A program made the position numbers and the translations under genes. From a virus, in the IMG/VR virus record IMGVR_UViG_3300045256_000050, positions 180,987 to 244,986 of that record: a stretch of 64,000 bases of DNA, one strand, 5' to 3'. Under the pieces are notes generated by a model. The model did no database searches and was not told the DNA's origin. It saw nothing but the letters and a program-made list of their open reading frames with translations. Of this stretch, positions 47,681 through 55,232 are shown piece after piece (position 1 is the first letter of the stretch; each line of letters begins with the position of its first letter).

Positions 47681-48052
47681 ATGGCAGTACCAGTCCATCA
47701 CCACCTAATCGTTCGGGCAGAAGTGAAGAAACCCCTGTCCGATGTTGAGCTTACGAAAACTTGGCTGGACGAATTAGTTACGAAAATCGGGATGAAAAAG
47801 GTCAGCGGCCCGCACGCCGCCTACGTCGAGAAGGAAGGAAACAAGGGCGTCACGGGCTGCGTGATTATTGAAACCAGCCACATCGCCCTGCACGTCTGGG
47901 ACGAAACTAACCCGGCCCTCGTCCAACTCGATGTGTACACCTGCTCGTGCCTGCCGCTCGAAGCGGTCTTCGAACACCTGGACGTGATGCAACCTCGGAA
48001 GATCGAGTACAAGTTCCTCGACCGGGAACACGGCCTCAAGTTTGTAAAATGA
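47681..48052 (+). CDS. speD: S-adenosylmethionine decarboxylase-like (SpeD)
   Basis: 123 residues, the small bacterial SpeD type. The self-cleavage region is VIIETSHIALHVWDE (the Ser becomes the pyruvoyl group), and LDVYTCSCLPLEA includes the catalytic Cys segment. It makes decarboxylated SAM for spermidine synthesis. Some phages carry it to make polyamines for DNA condensation. No speE gene is seen here. RBS AAGGAAAC. Confidence 0.85.
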   Translation: MAVPVHHHLIVRAEVKKPLSDVELTKTWLDELVTKIGMKKVSGPHAAYVEKEGNKGVTGCVIIETSHIALHVWDETNPALVQLDVYTCSCLPLEAVFEHLDVMQPRKIEYKFLDREHGLKFVK

Positions 48053-48759
48053 TCCACGTCCTCGTCACGTTGTTCAACACCGGCCACGTTTTCGGTCGGT
48101 GCTACGCCTCCCTGACAGCCCAGAAGTCCAAGTTCAAATGCTACGTCGTTGACGACTGCTCCACCGACGACTCGGCACAGGTCGCCGAGTCGTTGACCTG
48201 TTTCGACACCCGGTTCATCGTCATCCGCAACCAGAAGAAGTTGTACCAGTCCGGCTGTTACGACTTCCTGATGAACGAGATGGAAATCCGGGACGAGGAC
48301 GTGTGCGTGGCCGTCGATTCCGACGACTACCTGCTTGGGACCGATGTGTTTGACTTAGTGAAGGAACAGTACGACCGGGGGTGTGTACTCACCCACGGCA
48401 CCTTCGTTCGCACGAGTGGCGGGATCGCCACGCAGCTAGTTCCGCCCTACGACCTGACCCGACTCCGGCGTTACCCTGACGTGCCGTCACACCTGCGGAC
48501 CTGGAAGGCGTGGTTGTGGCGGAAGATGCCCGCCGACGTACTGAAAGCACCCAACGGCTACTACTGGCGTGCGGCGGGCGACTTGGCGTTCATGTACACG
48601 ATGATGGAGATGTCGGGAGGCAGGATCGGATTCATCTCGAAGCCAGTCTACTGTTACGACGACACGTTGCCGACCTGCAACCACAACAGGAACCCAGGCA
48701 TTCAGAAACACAACGACCACATCATCCGCAGTCGGTGTTCCTTGCCCAAGTTATACTAA
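48049..48759 (+). CDS. Family 2 glycosyltransferase
   Basis: 236 residues, starting MIHVLVTLFNTGHVF. CYVVDDCSTDDS (nucleotide-sugar binding) and CVAVDSDDYLLG (DxD motif) are typical GT2 features. The start overlaps SpeD by ATGA. Ends with a basic His/Asn-rich tail. Probably transfers a sugar to a phage or host glycan. Confidence 0.88.
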   Translation: MIHVLVTLFNTGHVFGRCYASLTAQKSKFKCYVVDDCSTDDSAQVAESLTCFDTRFIVIRNQKKLYQSGCYDFLMNEMEIRDEDVCVAVDSDDYLLGTDVFDLVKEQYDRGCVLTHGTFVRTSGGIATQLVPPYDLTRLRRYPDVPSHLRTWKAWLWRKMPADVLKAPNGYYWRAAGDLAFMYTMMEMSGGRIGFISKPVYCYDDTLPTCNHNRNPGIQKHNDHIIRSRCSLPKLY

Positions 48760-49707
48760 ACCACAGATCGGGGCGGACACGTTGGAGAACCAGTCGAATG
48801 CTTCGTCGGGCTTCGGGTTGGCCCACGCCCGGTAGCGGTTGTAAGCGAGGTTGCTCGGTTCGGCGTAGCTTTTCTCCAGTCCCTTGAGAATCCAGGGCAG
48901 GAGCATGAGGCCGGGCTTATTGAACACGTCGGCCAGGATGCCAATGCCGCTGGGGAAGTAGAACCCGTAGTCGATGTCCTGCATGCAGTACAGGGCGGTG
49001 CTGAGCTTTTCGCCGATCACCTTACGGCACGGTGCCCGTTGTTCCATCACGTTCGCCACCGCTTCCGTTTTGTCCCGGTCGTACTCCGCACCGAGGAACA
49101 TGAAGCTGCCTTTGCCTAAGAACCCGTAGACCTTCGTCAAGAAATCGATCCACTGCTGCTCTGACCACAGACTCCATCCGCCCGCTTTCTGTCTGTCCTT
49201 GTCCCGGTTGGAGATGTAGACGGCGATAATCGGCTTGGGCAGGTTTGCCATTAGTTTCGATCTGGCGTCGGCGTCCACGCCGGTGAACTTCAGCCCGTAG
49301 TGATAGCTGATCGGGAATGGCTTGAGCCAGTCGGCGAGGGGTCGGCCGGATTCAAGGTGTACGTTGGCTGAGAGGTTCTGGACCCACGGCTTGTCAACGA
49401 ACCCGAGTCCGCCGATGGTCATGGGCCAATCGGCGGGGAGGCACTGGCTGATGACCTGCCATGCGTTCCGGTCCTCCATGTACCCGCCCCAATGGACGTT
49501 GGGGAGCATCTTAACGAACTCGCCGCCCCGGTTCATTTCGCCCCGTGAGGCGACCGAGACGATGATCTCTTTGCCCAGCTTCTCTTTGAAGTGCATCAGT
49601 TTGGTGTAGACCCAACTGATGTCCCCGATGCCGCACGGGAGGCAGTAGTGACAGCACTTCTCGGGTCCGCCGAAGTCGGCGGGGGTGTAGATTTTGTCTT
49701 CGCTCAT
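48751..49707 (-). CDS. GT9-like glycosyltransferase-type protein
   Basis: 318 residues. CLPCGIGDISWVYTKL corresponds to the GLGD motif of the two GT9-like neighbours, and FPSGIGILADVF to the donor segment. The start (TAATG) is on the stop of the previous gene. Catalytic residues are not assigned, so an inactive or specialised enzyme cannot be excluded. Confidence 0.65.
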   Translation of the reverse strand: MSEDKIYTPADFGGPEKCCHYCLPCGIGDISWVYTKLMHFKEKLGKEIIVSVASRGEMNRGGEFVKMLPNVHWGGYMEDRNAWQVISQCLPADWPMTIGGLGFVDKPWVQNLSANVHLESGRPLADWLKPFPISYHYGLKFTGVDADARSKLMANLPKPIIAVYISNRDKDRQKAGGWSLWSEQQWIDFLTKVYGFLGKGSFMFLGAEYDRDKTEAVANVMEQRAPCRKVIGEKLSTALYCMQDIDYGFYFPSGIGILADVFNKPGLMLLPWILKGLEKSYAEPSNLAYNRYRAWANPKPDEAFDWFSNVSAPICGLV

Positions 49708-50723
49708 TACTTCAGGAACGGGGTTAGATCGAACTTCTTCACGACGGACTCTGGGCTGCTGCTGAACAGGTCGGCGAAGAACTTGGTTTCGATGTTCTCT
49801 TTTTTGCACCATGTATAGGTCATCGGCTTGAGGTAATCGTAATACAACATCACTTGCGGTACATCCAGGTTGTCGGCGATGATGTTCAGGCCGGACTGGT
49901 AGCCGATGAAGAGGCTGCTGTTGTTGATGATGTGACAGACCTTAGCCGGAGCCTCGTTCATGTAGGAAACCGTCTCGATCCGACGCTGGGCGAGTCCCAG
50001 GGACACTTCCTCAATCGCCTCTTTGTCGAATTTCGCTCCGATGACGACGATGGGCAGGTCCGGGTTGTACTTCGAGTAGAGCAGGTCAACGTACTCAAGC
50101 CACTGGTCGATGCTCCAACACGGCAGGTTGCGGTTCTTGGCACTCCCAGAGACGTACAAGGTCATGTAGTTCTCGAACGGCACCTTGATGGGTTCCATCT
50201 TAAGCGGCACGTCGGTCATGACCGTCAGGTCGTCGATCTCGTCCAGGCGGGTGCCGTCTTCGAGCCATTTGTTGACGGCGTAGGGCACGGAATCCAGGTT
50301 GTACGACCCCTGCCAGTTTTTGATAGTAGCGGACAGGTCGTACTTGGTCGCCGCCATTTCGTTGTACAAGTTGCCCTTCACTAAGCGAAGTTTCACTTCG
50401 CCGACCTGCGGCAGCAGTGACATCCAGGGCAGGGAGCGGTTCTGAACGTGGTCGAGGACGACCACGCAAATGTTCAGGTTGATGGTCTTAAAGTGCGGGG
50501 CAACCTTCTGGTAGACCCAGAAGATGTCGCCGAGTCCTTGCACCACGTCGAGGGTGATGTAGTCCTTCGGCGGCGGCGGTGTTGTTTTAACCCGCTTCGG
50601 CGTTACTTTTTGCTGTCTCACAGCGACCGGCTTGCGACTTACCACTTTTCGCCCCATTTGTTGTTCCTTAAGTTTTGCAACACGTCTGTGAAACAAATCT
50701 TGCCTGACCTGATTGTTGCTCAT
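49707..50723 (-). CDS. GT9-like glycosyltransferase-type protein
   Basis: 338 residues. A very basic N-terminus (RVAKLKEQQMGRK, KVTPKRVKTTPPP) precedes ITLDVVQGLGDIFWVYQKV and a C-terminal IGYQSGLNIIADN segment. It resembles the other two GT9-like proteins in order and length and is coupled to both neighbours. It probably arose from the same ancestral gene. Confidence 0.68.
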   Translation of the reverse strand: MSNNQVRQDLFHRRVAKLKEQQMGRKVVSRKPVAVRQQKVTPKRVKTTPPPPKDYITLDVVQGLGDIFWVYQKVAPHFKTINLNICVVVLDHVQNRSLPWMSLLPQVGEVKLRLVKGNLYNEMAATKYDLSATIKNWQGSYNLDSVPYAVNKWLEDGTRLDEIDDLTVMTDVPLKMEPIKVPFENYMTLYVSGSAKNRNLPCWSIDQWLEYVDLLYSKYNPDLPIVVIGAKFDKEAIEEVSLGLAQRRIETVSYMNEAPAKVCHIINNSSLFIGYQSGLNIIADNLDVPQVMLYYDYLKPMTYTWCKKENIETKFFADLFSSSPESVVKKFDLTPFLK

Positions 50724-51799
50724 ATCATCATCTTGCTGTTGAATTCCTTCACATTCTCCCGCTTGGATTGCCAGAAGTGCAGGAGTTTACGGCCGACGAC
50801 GAAGTAGCGATTCATTTTCAGTTCAGAGTCGAGGCCCATGTCCCTCAGCAGATCACGGATATGATCGTAGTCCGATGCCGGAACATTATTCGGGACGACA
50901 TAGATTAGCACTTTTCCGCCAGCTTCCTCCTGCAAAAACTGTAGGTTCATGTACGACCCCTTCAGGTCGTTCATCAGACCCGGCATGTAGAACGGCTCGC
51001 CGTGGCTGTTCCGAATCGCCTTTCGGACGTGCGGCAGGAAGTTCAGTTCGCAGGCCGTCGCCCCGCACGGACACTTGAAGAAGTTCTTCATCTCGAACAG
51101 GTCGGACCCGTCGGCGATCTCCCGGTGGAGGTTCAACATGTTGCGGTACTTGCCGCCCTCCAGGCAGGCGAAGGTCGGCAGGACGTGCTTGTTCCCGAAC
51201 CGGCAGGTACGGAAGTTCAGGCCACTCTTCCAGTCGATCATCTGGTCGTTGTGCAGGATCGACCGACGCATCAGCGGTTCCGTGTCGTAGGTCGTCAGGT
51301 ACTTGATCTTGTCGGCGTTGGCTTTGATGTAGTCGGCCAGCTTCGGGTCGGTGGTCGGGAAGATGAAGTCGGCGGGACGGCCGCTCAGCCACACCGAGCC
51401 TGGGGCGGACTCGATGGTGTCGATCAGTGAACCCGGCTTCACGCTCTCCAGGTTGATTTCCGTCTGGGCGTTCTCCGGGTTACGCAACTGGTTGGTGACG
51501 TTCTCACGCCAGTAGTTGTAGTTGCCATCGAAGGCGTATGCGGTCGGCGTCCCGCTGATCGAGCCGTTGGACATCATCATGAAGGCCGGGGCTTGTGTGT
51601 CCACCGCCGTCTTGTTCAACTCCAGGGTGCGGACCGTGGGTTCGAACAGCGGGTTGGCCTCGGCCAGTTCCCGGAGTTTTTCGATGTCCTCGTCGAACGT
51701 GGTGTAGTCGTAGTTCGTGACTTCGGCCAGCAGCTTGTCGGCGGTTTCCGGGTTGGGGTCGCCGTGGTAGTTTTCGTAAGCTTGCGTGAGATTGGACAT
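50720..51799 (-). CDS. Hypothetical protein, possible enzyme
   Basis: 359 residues, starting MSNLTQAYENYHGD, overlapping the small upstream gene in a TAATG. Residues 230-280 have three Cys (FRTCRFG, KCPCGATACE). No glycosyltransferase motif was found, but the position in the sugar operon suggests a related job. Function unknown. Confidence 0.6.
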   Translation of the reverse strand: MSNLTQAYENYHGDPNPETADKLLAEVTNYDYTTFDEDIEKLRELAEANPLFEPTVRTLELNKTAVDTQAPAFMMMSNGSISGTPTAYAFDGNYNYWRENVTNQLRNPENAQTEINLESVKPGSLIDTIESAPGSVWLSGRPADFIFPTTDPKLADYIKANADKIKYLTTYDTEPLMRRSILHNDQMIDWKSGLNFRTCRFGNKHVLPTFACLEGGKYRNMLNLHREIADGSDLFEMKNFFKCPCGATACELNFLPHVRKAIRNSHGEPFYMPGLMNDLKGSYMNLQFLQEEAGGKVLIYVVPNNVPASDYDHIRDLLRDMGLDSELKMNRYFVVGRKLLHFWQSKRENVKEFNSKMMI

Positions 51800-52023
51800 T
51801 ACTGTATTACCGCCATGTTTGGCTCGGGCCAGTAAACGGTCCCGTAGCATAAGATGTGATATTTAGTCACGCCGGGTGCTACTTCTTCCGTGATCGTCTC
51901 GCAAGGAATGCGAATGCTGATGTGGTGCGCCAGGGACTCCTGGTTGTTAATAAGTAAACGCCACTTCCGGCCCTGGGGGTCGTCGGAGTGCTTGGTGTTG
52001 AAGCGAATGAGGATTCTGTCCAT
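51799..52023 (-). CDS. Small hypothetical protein
   Basis: 74 residues, starting MDRILIRFNTKHSD. Beta-rich, with no signal. The ATG comes directly after the T run of the upstream terminator, with no normal RBS close by; the AAGGAGG arm of the hairpin is 20 bases away. Function unknown. Confidence 0.5.
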   Translation of the reverse strand: MDRILIRFNTKHSDDPQGRKWRLLINNQESLAHHISIRIPCETITEEVAPGVTKYHILCYGTVYWPEPNMAVIQ

Positions 52024-52050
52024 AAAAAAAGGAGGCCGGTTGGCCTCCTT
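52024..52050 (-). terminator. Terminator hairpin containing a Shine-Dalgarno arm
   Basis: Minus strand AAGGAGGCC-AACC-GGCCTCCTTTTTTT, ending immediately before the start codon at 52023. It closes the operon of the small Cys protein. The 5' arm is a perfect ribosome-binding sequence and the 3' arm its complement. Confidence 0.85.
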
Positions 52051-52059
52051 CTCCTTTCT

Positions 52060-52281
52060 TTAGTACCAGGGCTTGCAGCAGTTCTCCATTTTCCGCTCGA
52101 TGTCCTTGAGTTTGTCAAGGATGGCGAGCAGTCCGGCCACTACGAGAACATCCGTCGAGTGCAACGGATGTTCTTTGATGAACTCCCCGACCTGTACGAC
52201 GTATTTCGCTAAGTCCTCTGCTGAGGTTGGCTCACGCAGGTGCTTGCAGCAGGGTTCGTCGCACTGGTCGTGTTCACTCAT
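52060..52281 (-). CDS. Small hypothetical protein with Cys pairs
   Basis: 73 residues, starting MSEHDQCDEPCCKHL. Cys at the N-terminus (CDEPCCKH) and C-terminus (MENCCKPWY), and a helical middle (LLAILDKLKDIERKM). The start lies 8 bases inside the previous gene's end. Could bind a metal. Function unknown. Confidence 0.55.
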   Translation of the reverse strand: MSEHDQCDEPCCKHLREPTSAEDLAKYVVQVGEFIKEHPLHSTDVLVVAGLLAILDKLKDIERKMENCCKPWY

Positions 52282-53197
52282 CGCTATCCTCTTGTCGATT
52301 GAAGAAATACTGGTTGATATCGGCGTGCATCCCCGGCTTGTCGGTGGCCCATTCCCACACGTTGTTGACAAGCTTGATGTCCTCAGCAGGATTGTAATCG
52401 TACTTGAGGATGATGTCGTGCCGGTCCATGTACGCACGGTTCTTCAGGCTGCCGTGCCACAGGTGGTAGATATCAATAGGTAGATAGTCAAGAACGAGCG
52501 GTTTCTTCTGGAACTCGTCCCGCCATGCACCCATGTGCTTCTTCATGTGTTCATTAAACTTCTGAGCGTAGCCGTGGATGTCCCAGGAGTTCAGGCAGCA
52601 GTCCACCATGTAGGTGTCGCCGCTTCCGATGATGTTCCGGTCATACACGCCACCCAAGTCCTCGAAGAACTTCCGGTTCGCACCCCAGGCGAAGCCCGGC
52701 GACGAGAACGGCAAGTCCTTCTTCTTCCGGCGCTCCAGCCAGTTCTTGTGGATCAAATACTGCCAAATCACGCCCTGGAACATGAGTTCCTTCGTGCCCT
52801 GCCAAGACCGATGGCCCCGAGGGAGGTAGTTGATCCGCTTGAAAAGCTGGATGATGTGCGCCTTCTTGAACTTCTCGACCGCCTGCTCGACCCAATCGTC
52901 AGCCGAGAACAGAACATCGCAGTCCAGCCAGCCGAAATACTCACAGCTACTCGGCAGTTGGGACAGCCCGTAGTTAATCAACCGCTCTTTTTGCCACATC
53001 ACGCTGTTGCCACGCAGCCGGGCTACGTTGTGGGTGGTCGGAATCTCGAAATCGTTGTCGCCGAACGCCATCTCCACCGTCAGCAAGTTCACACCCTGCC
53101 GCTTCAGGTTTTCTGCAAACGTGAAGTAGTTTTTCAGGATGTTCTTGTACCCCGCCGGGTTGAAGAACGTAGTGATGGCCCAGAATTTGTTGTTCAT
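52274..53197 (-). CDS. GT-A glycosyltransferase
   Basis: 307 residues, starting MNNKFWAITTFFNPAG after GAGGAGGAG. FGWLDCDVLF contains the DxD-like metal site, and SPGFAWGANRKFF and GSGDTYMVD match donor/acceptor loops of galactosyltransferase-like enzymes. It lies at the head of the leftward sugar operon and is preceded by a divergent region with two TANATA sites. Confidence 0.8.
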   Translation of the reverse strand: MNNKFWAITTFFNPAGYKNILKNYFTFAENLKRQGVNLLTVEMAFGDNDFEIPTTHNVARLRGNSVMWQKERLINYGLSQLPSSCEYFGWLDCDVLFSADDWVEQAVEKFKKAHIIQLFKRINYLPRGHRSWQGTKELMFQGVIWQYLIHKNWLERRKKKDLPFSSPGFAWGANRKFFEDLGGVYDRNIIGSGDTYMVDCCLNSWDIHGYAQKFNEHMKKHMGAWRDEFQKKPLVLDYLPIDIYHLWHGSLKNRAYMDRHDIILKYDYNPAEDIKLVNNVWEWATDKPGMHADINQYFFNRQEDSDE

Positions 53198-53222
53198 AGC
53201 TCCTCCTCTGTAAACAACTGCG

Positions 53223-53229
53223 TTATCTA
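53223..53229 (-). promoter_or_regulatory. TAGATAA late-promoter-like motif (left unit)
   Basis: Minus strand CTTAGATAAC 26 bases before the glycosyltransferase at 53197; pairs with the divergent site at 53268. Confidence 0.5.
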
Positions 53230-53267
53230 AGCTTATTACGGAAACAAAATCGGAGGACGCTGACCCC

Positions 53268-53274
53268 TATATAC
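53268..53274 (+). promoter_or_regulatory. TATATAC late-promoter-like motif (right unit)
   Basis: TATATAC 21 bases before the virion gene at 53295, in the gap between the two divergent units. Confidence 0.5.
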
Positions 53275-53294
53275 CTGAACAAGAGAGGGCTTCA

Positions 53295-53720
53295 ATGAGC
53301 GTAATTCAACAACTTTTCAGTGACCCGATTTCGGTGCCGATCCCCCTGGAGTTTCAACCGACGGGTACGTTCACCGAGTCGGCTGTGGTTGACAACACGA
53401 CGGACCGATTTATTTCGGCCGACATCCAGCTTTCCGTTCAGCCGGACAACGGCAGTCCGGGCGGCGACGGATTCATTAAGGTCTACCTGATGCGGTCGCT
53501 GGACAACGTGGAGTGGGACGACCCGACGGAAGACTGCACCCTGTTGGCCGTGTGGACGGCGAACCAGGGCGGGGTGAACTTCACGCACAGCATTGACACA
53601 GACGTGGTGGGCAACCTGCCGCCGTATTGGAAGATTCTGGTCGAGAACCGGACCGGGACGGCTTTCGATGGGACTGGCAACTCGCTGAGTTTCGTCGGAA
53701 AGAAGTTCGAAACCGTCTAA
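53295..53720 (+). CDS. Virion-type beta protein
   Basis: 141 residues, starting MSVIQQLFSDPISV. Pattern of beta strands (FQPTGTFTESAVVD, FISADIQLSVQPD, FIKVYLMRSLDNVEW) typical of tail-fibre-associated phage proteins. First gene of the rightward fibre operon. Not assigned to a family. Confidence 0.65.
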   Translation: MSVIQQLFSDPISVPIPLEFQPTGTFTESAVVDNTTDRFISADIQLSVQPDNGSPGGDGFIKVYLMRSLDNVEWDDPTEDCTLLAVWTANQGGVNFTHSIDTDVVGNLPPYWKILVENRTGTAFDGTGNSLSFVGKKFETV

Positions 53721-53732
53721 CCTGGAGATTCC

Positions 53733-55232
53733 GTGCGTTACCACATTCGACCACAGCACCATTACATGCCGAGCTTGGCAAACTACGGTCATTCGTGGGG
53801 CCGGAGCAACGTTGCGTCTGCTGTCCCGGACAGCATCCAGACCGGGCCGTATGAGAATCAGGCCAGATCATTCCGACCGAGAGGCGCACCCGGCAAGGCG
53901 TACTTCCTCTACGATCCGGGAGACAACGGACAACCGGAACACCGCTGGCTCGCCAAGTGGAGTATGTTACCCAGCATGTACGAAGGGACGGGTGCGACCG
54001 TCTCTTTCGGCTTCAAGTGGAGCGGGCAGCAGGGCCACGTCATGTGGTTCGGCGACGTGACTAATGAGTTTCCCCAGGGGATCGAGGCGAAGATCACCTT
54101 CGAATCGGAAATCTCTCAATTCTTCCTACGCTTCGGCATCTTTGTCAATGCTACGGAGTCTGTGGGCACTGTCACGGCTCCGCTGATCTCGGGCGAGGAT
54201 TACCACTTCACGGCTGTGTTTCTGCCGGAGATTGTAAACCTCGGCGAGTTTAGCGGCATCGGGCGGTGGAGGATATACCGAAATGGTCTGCTCGTTGACA
54301 GCAGTTCCACCACTGGCTTCAACAACATCGACATCAGCATCACGACGCCTAGCTCCTTCTACGTCGGGACTGATTACCTGGGCGACCGGCTGTTCAACAG
54401 CCCGATCTACGATTTGAAGATGTTCTACCGGCCTCTCAGCCACAACGAGGTATGGAACAGTTACTTCTACGATTACATCAAGGAACAGAAACAAGTCCCG
54501 CTGACCGCCCTGGCTGTTGAATCAGACGGCCCAGACCGGACAGCTTCCGGCGGGGCAAGGGTTGGCGGTAACGGTGACGTAACGGCCGACTATGACATCG
54601 TTGCTGACGGCGGTGCTGTACTTGCTGGTATGGCCGACGAATTCTACGTCCACAACGGCAGCGTTGTGTATGATGAGTTCGCATCGGGCGGTGCCGTACT
54701 GGCCGGTTCGGCAGTTGTAAGAAAGATCGTCCCGTTCAGTGTAACGGGTGGTGCCGTACTGGCCGGTTCGGCAGTTGTAAGAAAGACGTTCAGACACACC
54801 GCAACGGGCGGGGCGGTGGTAGCCGGGTTCGCACTGAGAACGGCCAACTACTTCGTCCAAACGACCGGCGGCATCGAGGCAGGCGGGTCGCTGACAACCA
54901 TCGCTACCGAATACGCTTCTGGCGGCGTGTCGTGCGGCGGCAGCTTTGTACTGAAGAGAGGCACGGTACGTCCGAAGCGGCAGAGCGAGTGCTTTGACGC
55001 AAAGGTGTGCAAGCTACGGATTCAACAGATTGGTTCACTCAGTCGTCGAGTTTACATTGAAGACCAATGTCGTCGGCCGTTCCGTCTGTGGGATGGTTAT
55101 GTGCCGGGTGCGGCGTCGTGCCCAGGCGAAATACAGTTCACCCGCATTCTGAAGGTTCAGACGGCAGTCGGGTACAAGAACCCGAGGGATAGAGGCAAAT
55201 TGCCTAACAGTAACTTCGGCGACGTGAGATAA
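53733..55232 (+). CDS. Fibre protein with lectin-like domain and Gly-rich repeats
   Basis: 499 residues (GTG start at 53733 after GGAG). Residues 60-255 form a LamG/concanavalin-type sandwich (GEDYHFTAVFL, WRIYRNGLLVDS, PIYDLKMFYRPLS). Residues 270-410 hold seven [ST]GG[AV] repeats, then a Cys-containing domain (SECFDAKVCK). It combines a receptor-binding-type domain with the repeat module shared by the other two fibre proteins. Confidence 0.78.
   Translation: MRYHIRPQHHYMPSLANYGHSWGRSNVASAVPDSIQTGPYENQARSFRPRGAPGKAYFLYDPGDNGQPEHRWLAKWSMLPSMYEGTGATVSFGFKWSGQQGHVMWFGDVTNEFPQGIEAKITFESEISQFFLRFGIFVNATESVGTVTAPLISGEDYHFTAVFLPEIVNLGEFSGIGRWRIYRNGLLVDSSSTTGFNNIDISITTPSSFYVGTDYLGDRLFNSPIYDLKMFYRPLSHNEVWNSYFYDYIKEQKQVPLTALAVESDGPDRTASGGARVGGNGDVTADYDIVADGGAVLAGMADEFYVHNGSVVYDEFASGGAVLAGSAVVRKIVPFSVTGGAVLAGSAVVRKTFRHTATGGAVVAGFALRTANYFVQTTGGIEAGGSLTTIATEYASGGVSCGGSFVLKRGTVRPKRQSECFDAKVCKLRIQQIGSLSRRVYIEDQCRRPFRLWDGYVPGAASCPGEIQFTRILKVQTAVGYKNPRDRGKLPNSNFGDVR
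54690..54786 (+). repeat. 37-bp direct repeat, 60-bp period
   Basis: The same 37 bases, starting GGTGCCGTACTGGCC and ending TGTAAGAAAGA, occur at 54690-54726 and 54750-54786, in frame. This is a recent duplication of one 20-residue protein repeat; other repeats in this gene have diverged in DNA. Confidence 0.9.
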
